A stretch of 64,000 nucleotides of DNA from Usnea hakonensis (lineage: Eukaryota > Ascomycota > Lecanoromycetes > Lecanorales > Parmeliaceae): the NCBI GenBank assembly GCA_013423325.1, contig BLJB01000317.1, forward strand, positions 1 through 64,000, written 5' to 3'. The notes under the pieces were generated by a model. The model ran no database searches, was not told the origin of the DNA, and saw only the letters and a program-made list of their open reading frames with translations. A program made the position numbers and the translations under genes. The stretch's first letter is position 1. Each line of letters starts with the position of its first letter. Shown here piece by piece: positions 35,601 through 46,647 of the stretch.

Positions 35601-38600
35601 CACCGACATGTGCGTTGAGAGGAGTAATGACACGCCTCTGCCAAAAGTGGATGTGATACTCGAGATTGGGCCTCACTCAAGCCTCAAAGCGCCCATCCAG
35701 GAAACCCTTGGATCGAGAGCTCATGCTTCCGACAGCTCTACTCATTACTTGCCGACATTGATCCGGAACTCTGAGAATGTTCGCAACCTGCTCTGCATGG
35801 TGGGAGCTTTACAATGTCTCGGTTATCCTGTCGATTGTTCTGACATCTACTCTTCATCCATGCATGCGCCTTGTAAGATACTGTCCGACTTACCTCAGTA
35901 TCCTTGGTTGCACACAAAGCGATATTGGCACGAGACTCGGATCAGTAAGAATAACCGATTTCGACGCTTTCCACATCACGACCTCCTTGGTGCACTGGCG
36001 GAAGACTTCAATGAAAGGGAGCCACGGTGGAAAAATACCATCCGCTTATCGGAAATCCCATGGTTATCCGATCACCTGATTCAGTCCAGTGTCGTGTTCC
36101 CTTTCGCGGCCTATGTGTCAATGGCCTGTGAAGCGGCCTTTCAACGAGCGACGATGCGAGGGCAAGATGTTGGACCGTCACATAGCTATAACTTCCGGGA
36201 GATATTTGTAAAGAAGTCGTTGATACTCGCCGAATCATCAGTGGAAATTTCGTGTAGCCTCCGGCCCCACGTGGATGGAACCAAGAGCAGATCCAGCATC
36301 TGGGACGAATTTTGTGTCTACTCCCACACAGAGGAGACAGGGTGGTCTGAGCACTGTTCCGGTCTCGTATCTGTTGTGCATGAAAAGCAAACATCAAATG
36401 AGATTGTCGGTTCGCGGGAGCGGAAACATCGCTTCCAAGATTATACCAACTTTGTCTCGAGATCCGAGGATACTAGCAAGATGCGATTAGACTGCTCAAA
36501 GGCCTACAATGTCATGGCACGAGCAGGTATGGAGTACGGTCCATCTTTTCGAAATATAGTCGATGCCCAAGCAAATGTTGGGATTTGTGCTGGGACGTTG
36601 GCTGTTCCAGATACTGCAGCTCTGATGCCTGGCAATCATGAGACTCCTTTCATTGTGCACCCCACTATGCTAGATTCGTGCCTTCATGTTGCGGTCTTCG
36701 CTACGTGTGGCGGCGAACTTTCGGACATCAGCCTACGCGTCCCTACCTACGTCAAGAGCATTCGTATTTCGCATCAAGGGAAGAAATTGGCTGGCCAGCG
36801 ACTTCGAGTCTACGCATCAGCGGAAATAGACAAGGGGACAAACGAGATGAACGCTAAAGTCACAGTCTTTGATCACAACGCCCAAATTGCTGGAGGGCCC
36901 GAGATTGAGATTAGCGAAATCAAGGCCACTAAGTTGCCGGGTAAAGACGCGAACGACTTCAGCCCCTTACGCGGCTTATGCTTCAAATCACAGTGGGAGC
37001 CTTGTCTTGAACTTCTTCGTCATAAACAGTACCAAGAGCTCATGCCCGAAGACTCTGAGAGCGGAAAGATTCAGGCGCAGTCGGGCAGCATGGAGCGAGC
37101 AGCCTTTTACTATACTGAAGCTGCGCTGGCCGCCGTATCAGCCAGCGAAGTTCATGATTTCCTCGGCCATCATCAAAAGCTGTATCGAGTCCTAAGGAAA
37201 GTTTCAGAACTAGGTACCGCTACACTCCTGCCTTCGCAAATGGCAGATTGGCGTCGAGCAGATGAAGGGGAGAGAAACGATTTCCTGGAGTCTGTCAAAA
37301 AAGCCGACGACTGTGGCCAGATGATGTGCACGGTTGGGGAGCGGCTACCTCAGATCTTCCGCAAAGAGATCGATCCACTCTCAATCATGTTCTCCGAAGA
37401 TATGTTGGAGAAGTACTACAGCAGCCATCTTGGGTTACAGAAAGGCTATGCCATATGTTCTCGATGGATTGGCCACTATCTCTCTCACCAAAACCCAGCC
37501 ATGAAAATCCTTGAGATCGGTGCCGGTACGGGAAGCACCACGATTCCAGTTTTACGGAGCATGAGCAACCAGAACGGTCTGCCACCGCGCTTTAGGCATT
37601 TCTATTTTACGGACATCTCAGCGGGATTCTTCCAACGCGCAAATGAGCGTCTAGGTGCTTGGGGTGATTTAATCACTTACAGAACCCTAGATATTGAAAA
37701 AGACCCGGTTGATCAAGGCTTTGAGATTGGCTCTTTCGACTTGATTGTAGCGTCAAACGTCTTGCATGCTACTGCAAACATGAACAAGACTCTGAGAAAT
37801 GCGAGAAAGCTGCTTAAAGATGGCGGCCGAATAATCATTCTAGAATCAACAACACTAGCATTGTCCCAGATTATCCTCTTTGGGACAATTCCAGGTAGGT
37901 GTGCCAACCTCAAGTATCATATATGTCGTTGACTGAACCTGTTTCAGGATGGTGGGCTGGTGAAGAGCAGGAGCGCCAAGATGGCCCTATCCTCAATGAA
38001 TCACAGTGGGACATTCTTCTTCGACGAACAGGTTTCTCCGGCTTAGATGGGTCACTGTCAGATAATCCCAGCGGAGTCAAGGGCGGAAGCGCGATGATCT
38101 CTACTGCAATGTACAAGCAGTCGATGCCTTTGCCTAGCCCTACAATAATTGTTGATGAGTACTCGGACAAGACTCTGATCCGTGAACTTCAAAGTTCGTT
38201 CGCAGATTTGACAGGCCAAGATGTCGCCGTGAAAGCCTTCCCGTTCCTCATTGCAACCGACATGTACTGCGTGTATGCACCGCTTGAGCATCCGACATGG
38301 AAGCTGGCGTCGGAAGACCAGTTCAATCAATTGCGACAGATGATTTTGAGGGCTAAGGGAGTTTTGTGGGTAACAAAAGGCGCAGCAATGCAAAATCCGG
38401 ACGCTGCCATGAGTACCGGTGTTGCCCGAGTAGTACGCTCAGAGAATGCCGGTATCAATTTCACGATGCTGGATCTTGATGGAAGAGCTCGGTCGTCTAA
38501 CGCGCAAATGACTGAACAAATCACCAACTTGTACCGACACCAGTTCCAACCCCAGAGTTTTCGCACAGGTACAGACTCTGAGTACCTAGAGCGAGACGGA

Positions 38601-41027
38601 GTTCTACACATACAGCGCGCGATACTTGACGAGGGGAGAGATAATTTTGTGAGGCGAGAGACCAGGGGAGTCAAGCCCGAGCCTCAATTGTTCATACAAG
38701 ATGAACGGCTTTTGAAGCTGAAGCTCGGGTCCCCGGGTCGCCTGGACAGCCTTTATTTCGCAGATGACGCAAGTCTTCAATGTGACATTGGCGACGATCA
38801 AGTGGAGATTGAAGTCAAGGCTGCTGGCGTAAGTGGCAATTTCTCATCTTCCCGCACCGCTTCCCCACTAACGCAAATCAAGGTAAACTTCAGAGACGTA
38901 ATGATCGGACTAGCCCAAGTCCCCCACCATGAACTTGGTTCAGAATGCAGTGGTGTCGTCATTTCGATTGGTAGGAGCATCACCCATCTGGAGCCGGGTG
39001 ATCGGGTTTGCGGCCTTGCTGTTGGAACCTTTGGCTATCATACCCGCACACGGTGCCTCCTGGTATCCAAGATACCAGAGCAGATGAGCTTCGCGATCGC
39101 AGCAACCATTCCGGTCGTCTTCTGTACGGCACTGCACTCATTGCGAATGATCGCTCGACTCCAGAAAGGAGAGTCGATCCTGATTCATGCTGCTGCTGGC
39201 GGCGTGGGGCAAGCCGCCATCATGATTGCAAAGTACTTTGGTGCAGAAATCTTTGTTAGTTTAGGCTCCACCGACAAGAAAGATTTCATCAAGAAAACCT
39301 ACGGCATCCCAGAAAGTCACATATTTTCAAGCCGAGACACCACCTTTGAGACGGGCGTCCTTCGAGCAACTAACAGCAGAGGCGTTGATGTTGTACTCAA
39401 CTCACTAGCTGGTGAGGGTCTAAAAGCATCATGGCGTTGCATTGCGCCATTGGGTAGATTTGTGGAAATCGGCAAAGCAGATTTGGTGCAAAATAGCTAC
39501 CTTGAGATGAAGAAGTTTCTCGGCTCAGTGACTTTCGCGGGCGTTGATCTGACTGTCGTGGCAGAACACAAGCCAGAACTCTTCAACAAGCTCCTGATCG
39601 AGGTGTTAGAGCTTTATCAGACCAATGCTATCAATGAAGTCGCACCTATCACTTCCTTCGGCATGTCCGAGGTCCAAGACGCCATGAGATTAATGCAAGG
39701 CGGGAAGCATATGGGTAAGATCATAATTCAAAGCCAGGCCGACGAAATCGTCAAAGTGAGTTCGAAATCTTGCGTGGCGAAAGATTCGATGCTGATACGC
39801 CATACAGGCGTTACCACCAATAGTACATACGACTATAGCGCATGAAGATGCGTCTTACCTGATTACTGGCGGCACTGGAGGCATTGGGCGGTCACTGGCA
39901 TACTGGCTCGCCAAAAATGGAGCGAGAAACATCGTGCTCATCTCGCGCAGTGGTTTGAGCAGCGCTCCAGCCCGTGCGTTTGTCGAAGATATGAAAGCCT
40001 TGCACACTACAATTAAAATCGTTGTGCGAGCGTGCGACGTAGGCAATCGAGTTCAACTGCAGGATCTGTTAGAACAACTTGAAGGTATGATGCCACCAAT
40101 CAAGGGGGTTATTCATGGTGCCATGGTGCTCCAGGTCAGTTAGATTCCGTACACCGTTGTTTTGTTACTAATTGCCATATCCAGGATGTCCTCTTCGAAA
40201 AGTCCTCATTTCAAGATTGGACCAGCGTAATTGAGCCCAGGGTGGAAGGCGCGTGGAACTTGCATCATTGTCTTCCCCGACTTGACTTTTTTGTCATCTT
40301 GGCATCACTCTCTGGCATTGTTGGGACGAGAGGGCAAGCGGCCTATGCGGCAACCAACACCTTCCTTGACAGCTTTGCAGCTTTTAGACGGTCTCAGAAT
40401 CTTCCCGCATCAACGATCGACATCGGAGCTGTTGAGGACGTCGGATATGTAGCTGAAGCCGAACAAGAGCGTCAAGCGGTCTTTAGTCATCTTGCCCATG
40501 ACCGGATACAGGAGAATGAGCTGTTCGCGATGGTCAAAGATGCCATTGTTCATGCGTCATCCCGAGTTGAGGATGGCGGGCAAGTGATGGCTGGCTTAAG
40601 GTTGGTACCCGACAAGCCTTTACCCTTCTGGGCGGCAGATGTAAGATTCTCTCACTCCGTCCGCAACATACAACTCTCTGGAAACAGGATCACAAACGAT
40701 ACCGGAGCATTCCAGGCGGGTAAAGAACTCGGACAGGCGAGGACCATTGAGGAGGCGGACCAGATCGTCATGCGGGCTCTCATCATCAAAATTTCTAAAT
40801 TGTCAATGACGCCGGCAGAGGAGATCGTGCCGGGAAAGCCGCTAGCAGCTTACGGTCTCGATTCCTTGGTTGCTATCGAGATGCGAAATTGGCTAATAGG
40901 AGAGCTTGACGTGGATGTTCCTCTCTTGGAGCTAATGAACAGTCCTTCCCTTACTGCATTGGCGGTGTTCGTTAGGGAGAGATGTAGATTTACGGGTAAA
41001 GCACTACAGGAGGGAGGGAAGGCTTGA
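32696..41027 (+). CDS. Highly reducing type I polyketide synthase (KS-AT-DH-MT-ER-KR-ACP)
   Basis: 2,584 residues from 12 exons. Introns (49-61 bp): 32951-32999, 33087-33142, 33201-33261, 33596-33644, 34171-34224, 34309-34357, 34911-34960, 37895-37947, 38829-38882, 39756-39807, 40135-40184. All phases agree. KS from ~33 with catalytic C202 (VDTACSSG), H337 (EAHGTGT) and H377 (NIGH). AT ~585-910 with GHSSG Ser679. DH ~970-1270 with H1004 and D1204, although the Gly of HxxxGxxxxP is Ser. C-methyltransferase with EIGAGTGS at 1484. ER with HAAAGGVGQAA at 2006. KR with TGGTGGIG at 2215 and Y2358. ACP with GLDSL, Ser2531. It should make a reduced, possibly methylated polyketide in the cytosol; there is no thioesterase or other release domain after the ACP. 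The start is ATG in TCACC-ATG. No tailoring enzyme, transporter or regulator is adjacent. Confidence 0.95.
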
Positions 41028-42362
41028 AAGGCCAGATCTGATTTTCATCATAAAAATTTTGATTGTGCACTGTATCATAGGGTAGACGATGTTGTATGCT
41101 AGGTACGTGAAGAGTTAAGAGAACAAATACAGCATGCAATAGTAGTATCTAGTACTTTACCAAGTTTTCGGCGCTGGGTGCCAAGGCGATGCCAAGAAAA
41201 TTGCGGCAAATCTTCGGATCCTCTTGAACAAGCTAGTAATTTAAAATACGTATTATATCAATATACTGCAACCCACCTTTCCCTCAAATCCATGAACAAG
41301 ACCATCAACAAACTCATCCAGCATTCTCAGCTTCATCATAAGGTAGTCCACCTTATGCTCTAAGCCGTTGACTCGGTCCTCCCCATCTCTTCCCATTCTC
41401 ATTCCGCAATTCTCGCTCTTGCCACTTCCAGTTCTATTTACATTTGAGCTCAAGCTAGCTCGAACGCGTTCCGAGGCTCATTTATCAACTTCACCTCTCT
41501 AGAAACACATTCAATCTCATACCAATTCCCCCAATCCACTATACTTCCATTTATCCCGCTACACTATTTCACCTTCGTCATCAAATCGCGTCAAGGTTTG
41601 TGGTATCCTCCTCTTATTTACTACCAAAGCTAACGGGATCACCTCATCTAGTCTCGTAGCCCCTCAGATAACGCGTCTGGCTTGTTACTCGGTCAGCTCT
41701 TACACCTATCAGCCGGCTTCAACGTGTGTGATTTCCTTTCTTAGTCACTATACTTGCGCTGAATCATTGTCAGGACCATCCTCACGAGGTCTTGGGGGAA
41801 TGTGCCATAGGTGGATTGTCCTGATTCGCACTATTCCTTACCATTCTAACGACGCGTTAATAGCGCGACCTTGCTAGCTTCTACCAGCTCCACCTCAGTC
41901 ACCAATTCCCTCTCCGTTCTCGACGCTCACTCTGTCACTATCTACCTCTCGTTCACCACCTACGAGCTACCTCTCCTCTCTCCTCTACCGTCACCCGGCA
42001 GGTGTAGATAGTCCTCCGGGTTGTTCGACCACCGCTTTGCTGTCATCTGTCAAGGTCGCGTCTATCACCCATTTGTCTGGTCAAGGTCACAAGTCTCACG
42101 ATAGTACGTACCAAGACCAACTCATTATCTTCGGACAGTTTGCTTACATATCGTACAGATCACATATCCTTCCCCTTCGCCAAGCATCACTTGCTTTTAC
42201 ACGCTCCGTTACTCTGTCTTCACGCGATGCGAAGGCCTCAGATACACTTAACGGCATGTCCCAGCTCACCAACGCTCTCGGGCCTTGCTAACGAGCATTC
42301 ACAGGTCACTTACCCGACAGCCCTTTTTGCTCATGGACTTGGGACGTCCTTAATCTCATCCG
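41028..42362. other. Intergenic region between the PKS and the hairpin array
   Basis: Pyrimidine-rich on the plus strand, with many CTC/TCAC words from about 41460. No gene recognised. A short minus frame at 41453-41253 (EHKVDYLMMKLRMLDEFVDG) has coiled-coil character but no further support. Confidence 0.4.
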
Positions 42363-43202
42363 GACCGCTGAGGAAGCGGACGGTGCAGCATAAGCCTTCA
42401 ATGCCGCCAATCTGTCCACTATCCATAACACCAGGAAGGTGGAGCGAGCGGCATAAGTCCACGAGCGCTGCCAATTGCTTTCCTTTCTGGTGGGCGTGTT
42501 CCTTGACACCGAGGGCTCCGACGGGGCAGCATAAGTCCACAAGTGCTGCCTACCTGTTGGAATCCTGGTGTTCTCCAGGCGGACAGACGGAAAAGCGTAA
42601 GTCTTCAATGCCGCTGCTCTGTTGGTCTAGCCTGGGGCATAAGCGAACGCTGAGGAGAGCGACGGGGCAGCATAAGTCCGCAAGTGCCGCCAACCCGTTG
42701 CGACCCCAGCGTCCCCAGGAAAGCCTGACGGTGAAGCATAAGTCTTCAACGCCGCCGATCTGTCATGCTTTCTTGGGGCATATGCGAACGCTGAGGAGAG
42801 CGACGGGGCAGCATAAGTCCGCAAGAGCCGCCAACCTGTTGCGACCCCAGCGTCCCCAGGAAAGCCTGACGGTGAAGCATAAGACTTCAACGCCGCCGAT
42901 CTGTCATGCTTTCTTGGGGCAAAGAAAGACGCCGAGGGCCCTGACGGAACGGCGTAAACCCACGAGTGTTGCCAGCCCGTTGAGACCTCGGTGTCCCCAG
43001 GTAGTACCGACGGAACGGCATAAGTCTTCAACGCCGCCAATCTGTCGGTCACTACCTGGGCTCCCCCCACCACCGAGACGTGCGACGGTGAAGACTAAGT
43101 CTATAAACGCCGCGGATCTGTTGCAGTCTCGGTGGTCCTCGGCGCCAGCGACGGTGCGGCGGAAGTCCTGTAAGGCTGCTAAACTGTCGGTGGGCGCCGA
43201 GG
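42363..43202. repeat. Tandem array of about twelve ~66-nt hairpins with conserved loop and variable self-complementary stems
   Basis: Units: 42370-42425 (weak), 42429-42493, 42505-42572, 42573-42637, 42647-42712, 42713-42778, 42788-42853, 42854-42919, 42928-42995, 42995-43060, 43070-43135, 43137-43202. Each contains GACGG, a loop region like GCATAAGTCNNCAANGCCGCC, then CTGT. Outside this core the ~14-nt flanks differ from unit to unit yet are reverse complements of each other within a unit: CCCAGGTAGT pairs with ACTACCTGGG, CCTCGGCGCC with GGCGCCGAGG, CCACCGAGAC with GTCTCGGTGG. Units alternate at ~66 and ~75 bp, giving a ~141-bp dimer; 42647-42778 and 42788-42919 are near-identical dimers. 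The period is close to 69 nt, so several frames stay open, but none looks like a normal protein. Function unknown. Confidence 0.9.
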
Positions 43203-45075
43203 CACTTTGCTTTTGTTCATGGGTTCGGTGCGAGCGATCTAAGATCCCGGACGGGTCATCAATCGCACCGCGCTTGGTCCGGGTGGCCAAGTGAAAAAAG
43301 CCCCATCGTTGTGCCATACTTTATGTTGGGCAACGGAGGGGCTTAGAACCGTCATGTCTGGCCGTAATTGCCCGGAAACAAAGCGCACGGTTCTCTATTG
43401 ATTCTTCTCTACTTATCAAGCGTTCTTCCATCCTACGTCTTCAACTCATCCACAGGCTGCGAGCCGATATATACGTATCTTAAGAACACGCACCGATCCA
43501 AGGTCGCCATCTTGTTTATGATCTTGACTGCAGAACAGACAGATTAGTATCATCATTACAATCACAAGAGAGTGTCCACCTTTGCCATCTCGACAACTAA
43601 AACCACATCTCCAACACCGATTGAAGCAAGCCACACCCAGAAATACGTCTTGAGCACAATGAACGTTGCTTAGCGGAGAATTTGGAAGGAGATAGGATCT
43701 TCAAAGCTAAGCTCATAAACATAGCTATAATCTAAAGGGCTTGAAAAAGCACACGGAGTCTCTCATACACCTCAATGCTCAATGGAAGTCGAACTTCCGA
43801 TGGTAACCTTACCCGCAGGATTCGCGAAATAGCGTCTCTCCAAATCCCCACAATTTCCTCCATCTCTTCTTTGGCGGAAACAACCGTAATCACAGGCTAG
43901 TCTACCCAAGACTAGAAAGCCATTTCCACAGGCCGATTGCGTACTCGCAAAGTAAAGAATTTGGCACGGAGCTCTCTCAATCATCCCGACATCGATCATC
44001 AATCAACTATAAAGGCATGTCTACTTTGACTAGGGTTGATAATTAAGCCCTTCTATGCATGCGCTTTCCCCGCATTCTCCAGAATTGTGCCCTAGAGTCA
44101 ATCCTTAGCCAGATTACAGTCAGTGCCCGCACACTGATTCCTCCAAGTGTATTTCATTTTAACAACTGCCTTCACAACCAGATAACACTCACCAGTTCCT
44201 CGAATTGGAGGAATGACGATACATGGACACGCGAGGGCGGGATGATGCCAAGAATCCTAAGCGAAGTCGAGTAAGGTACTCGTAGTGGCAAGAACAACTC
44301 ATCAAGCTGATTTGCCATCGCTACTAGCTTGGACGTTGCCGGCCATTTACGCACTCCACCAGTCAGCAGTATAACACAAAAAACAAGACTTCAGAATTAG
44401 TCATTATCTTTGCTTTCAATAAAGTCAGCACTCACAGTAGGTATGCGTACCTATACGAAACAATTTTCATCCATCACCTGATTGATCTAGGTGGGCATCC
44501 TCGGTGCATACTTTATGCAGCTAAAATCACCCCCACCCTGCACGTAAGCAGCCACCAAAAATGCCCCCCTCAGTGGCCATCTCGCCGGGTTACGCATTAG
44601 ATTGCACTATATGAGACGTTCGAATTGGGATTTTGCTTTATTGGAATCGTTGTTTGTTCGCTGTCCTTTCCGCTGCAGGGTCTGTACTCCGGCGAGTCCG
44701 TATTTTAGCTTGAGATCGTTTGGCGAAGGTTAGGTAGGTGAATCTAATCAGCACATGTGTAGCGAATCGTCGTAGTGTTTAGTAGCTTTGTGGCGAATAC
44801 CGGCCGAGGCTAAGGCTAGTTGTAGATGGTAGAAAAGCTACCTACCTAAGGTACCTACCTGCCTAAAGTAGATGTCATGTGATGACGCAATACACGCCAA
44901 ATAAAAAACACACTAAATGAAAAACACATTTGATATCGAAAGACTTCACCAACCTTATGTTGTAGTCCCTATAAAATATAAATTGACTTCCAAATCATCC
45001 TCTCAGAATCCTACATTGTATTGCCAACCATCCACCAAACAATCTCACACACCCTTCCTCCACTTACACACAACC
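43203..45075. other. Intergenic region
   Basis: Just after the array, 43229-43271 holds another inverted repeat (GGTGCGAGCGAT against ATCAATCGCACC) with a different loop. The remainder shows no gene; 44480-44880 is AT-rich and includes ACCTACCT-type words. Confidence 0.4.
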
Positions 45076-45582
45076 ATGCCCCTCCTAACCAAGATCCTCT
45101 TCCTCACTCTCGCCCTCATCACCACCCTCATCGCCTCCTGCTCCGGCGCTCCCCACTCCCCAACCGAGCAGCCAAGACAATTCCTAGCCAGCATCTCTTT
45201 CATCGGCGCAGGGCCCGGCCCGCCCTTCTTCTTCCAGCAGTTCCCAACGGATGCCAGCCTTCATACGATTAGTAAGTCCTCTATAAATCCCCCGCCCCTT
45301 GTATTCCTTCGCAGCTGCTCTGTTCAAGAAAGTCTGCTCTAAAACACGGACATGTGATTGTTGTCATCATTGCCATCCTCGCTCCCAGTATCCATAACCG
45401 CGCACCCTACTCACAGAACCCCTCCAGACAACACCCTAAGCGTCTCCCAAATCAGCTCCCCCGGCGGCGCCGCCTGCACATTCTTCGGCATTGACGGCAG
45501 CAACACCTTCCTCATTGGCGCTCAGACCGTCGATGTCGGACCGCCACAGACGCAGGTATCGGGCGTTTGTGACACGGGTTGA
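45076..45582 (+). CDS. Small secreted protein, 116 aa
   Basis: Two exons, 45076-45271 and 45428-45582, with a 156-bp intron (GTAAGT..CTCCAG). The first ~25 residues (LLTKILFLTLALITTLIA, then SCSGAP) are a strong signal peptide. The mature part is ~90 residues and ends SSPGGAACTFFGIDGS...VDVGPPQTQVSGVC, with two Cys that could pair; the CTFFG-(~18)-DVGPPQ-C pattern recurs in small secreted ascomycete proteins (recollection). No catalytic motif. It starts a run of secreted-protein genes to 51.7 kb, so an extracellular or host-interaction role is plausible but unproven. Confidence 0.7.
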
Positions 45583-46086
45583 GCAACGTGGGGGGAGGAA
45601 TTGGGTTCAAGTGGGGGTGGGATGAGCGGTTGGCATGGAAGTCTGAGATATGGGACTTTCGAGATCGGGGTCTAGGGTACCGGATGGACTGCTTTGCTTC
45701 AAGGACTGTCTCTGAATTGTGATGGAAGCCATCTAGAAGAATCATGGCTTGAATCGGTAATGCTTGTACGTGGCTGTTTCAATGTTCCGGAAGGATGCTA
45801 GTCCCGGTTGGCTTTTGATAGCTATAGGGTATAGACACATGCACCCAGCCTACACAAAAAAGAACCCTAAACATGAAATCTCTCATAGTCACCCAGCTCA
45901 CGCGCCGACGATTCTTATGGAAGCCGTAACGATTTAGCGTCATGCCCAGTATTCTGGTATCAACGTTCTTGATTATATTCAGTCTCAATCCTCTCCGGAT
46001 AGGGAATTGAATCTCCGGCCGCATTCACCAGCGGACTATCTTTCCGATCGGGCAGTGCTGCTAAAGGTATAAATACCATTTCGTTC
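45583..46086. other. Intergenic region between convergent secreted-protein genes
   Basis: About 500 bp holding the 3' ends of two convergent genes. No motif or ORF worth reporting. Confidence 0.4.
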
Positions 46087-46647
46087 TCAACTCGCCTCAA
46101 CATCAGACGCGTTCAGCCCCGACCCATTCCCCGCTCCCAGCAACAGCACATCACTCGCGTCCAAAGCCCCGCTCCTACCCCTCCCCCCATCGTCAATCCT
46201 CTTCGAGAGCACAGCAAACACCCCCTTCGGCCCCACCGCCACTCCCCCCACCGTCTCCTCTCCCCCCTCCACCCCTTCATCCATACACTTCTTTACAACC
46301 GCCTCCGCCGCCTGCGCCACCCGCTTCGTAGGAAACGTGTCCTGCTTTCCTTCGCCCAGGGCATCGACGATGAATTCGCAGTCGTTGGTGGCCTCGGGGC
46401 TTGTGTACGAGAAGGGCACCTTGCGGTATCCGGCCGACCCACCGCTCGGCGGGTTGGTGCTCCAGATGAAGCGCTCGTCGGATTCGAGCTGCGCGGCTCT
46501 GTAGATGCCGGCGACGAGATTGTGGCAGGAGGTGCGGTTGGGGAGGAAGAGGGCGGGCGGGGGTGGGGTTTGACATATGGGCGGTCCGGGCGGTCTGCAG
46601 AGGGAAAGGGGGAGAGCGGCGAGGAGGAGAGGTAGTGTTGCGAGCAT
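46087..46647 (-). CDS. Secreted protein, 186 aa, unknown family
   Basis: A single exon from ATG 46647; the frame is open further upstream, but this Met begins a signal peptide (LATLPLLLAALPLSLC, cleavage near 17). The mature region has CQTPPPPALFLPNRTSC, then RFIWSTNPPSG, CEFIVDALG and RVAQAAEAVVKKCMDEGVEG, followed by a Gly-rich stretch. The CxFIVDxLG plus AAxxVxxxCM arrangement recalls the middle of the secreted protein at 29.5-30.8 kb (CVIDI...AAEQLYRTCV), so the two may be distantly related. Two N-glycosylation sequons near the C-terminus (NGS, NAS). No enzyme motif. Confidence 0.65.
   Translation of the reverse strand: MLATLPLLLAALPLSLCRPPGPPICQTPPPPALFLPNRTSCHNLVAGIYRAAQLESDERFIWSTNPPSGGSAGYRKVPFSYTSPEATNDCEFIVDALGEGKQDTFPTKRVAQAAEAVVKKCMDEGVEGGEETVGGVAVGPKGVFAVLSKRIDDGGRGRSGALDASDVLLLGAGNGSGLNASDVEAS

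Noticed and set aside
32696..41027. Treating the FAS beta relic and the PKS as one biosynthetic cluster
   Set aside because: They are 19 kb apart with an F-box gene, secreted-protein genes, an HPP protein and several decayed genes between; no shared pathway gene links them.
42363..43202. CRISPR-like reading of the array (conserved repeats with variable spacers)
   Set aside because: The genome is fungal, and the variable parts are complementary halves of the same hairpin rather than independent spacers.
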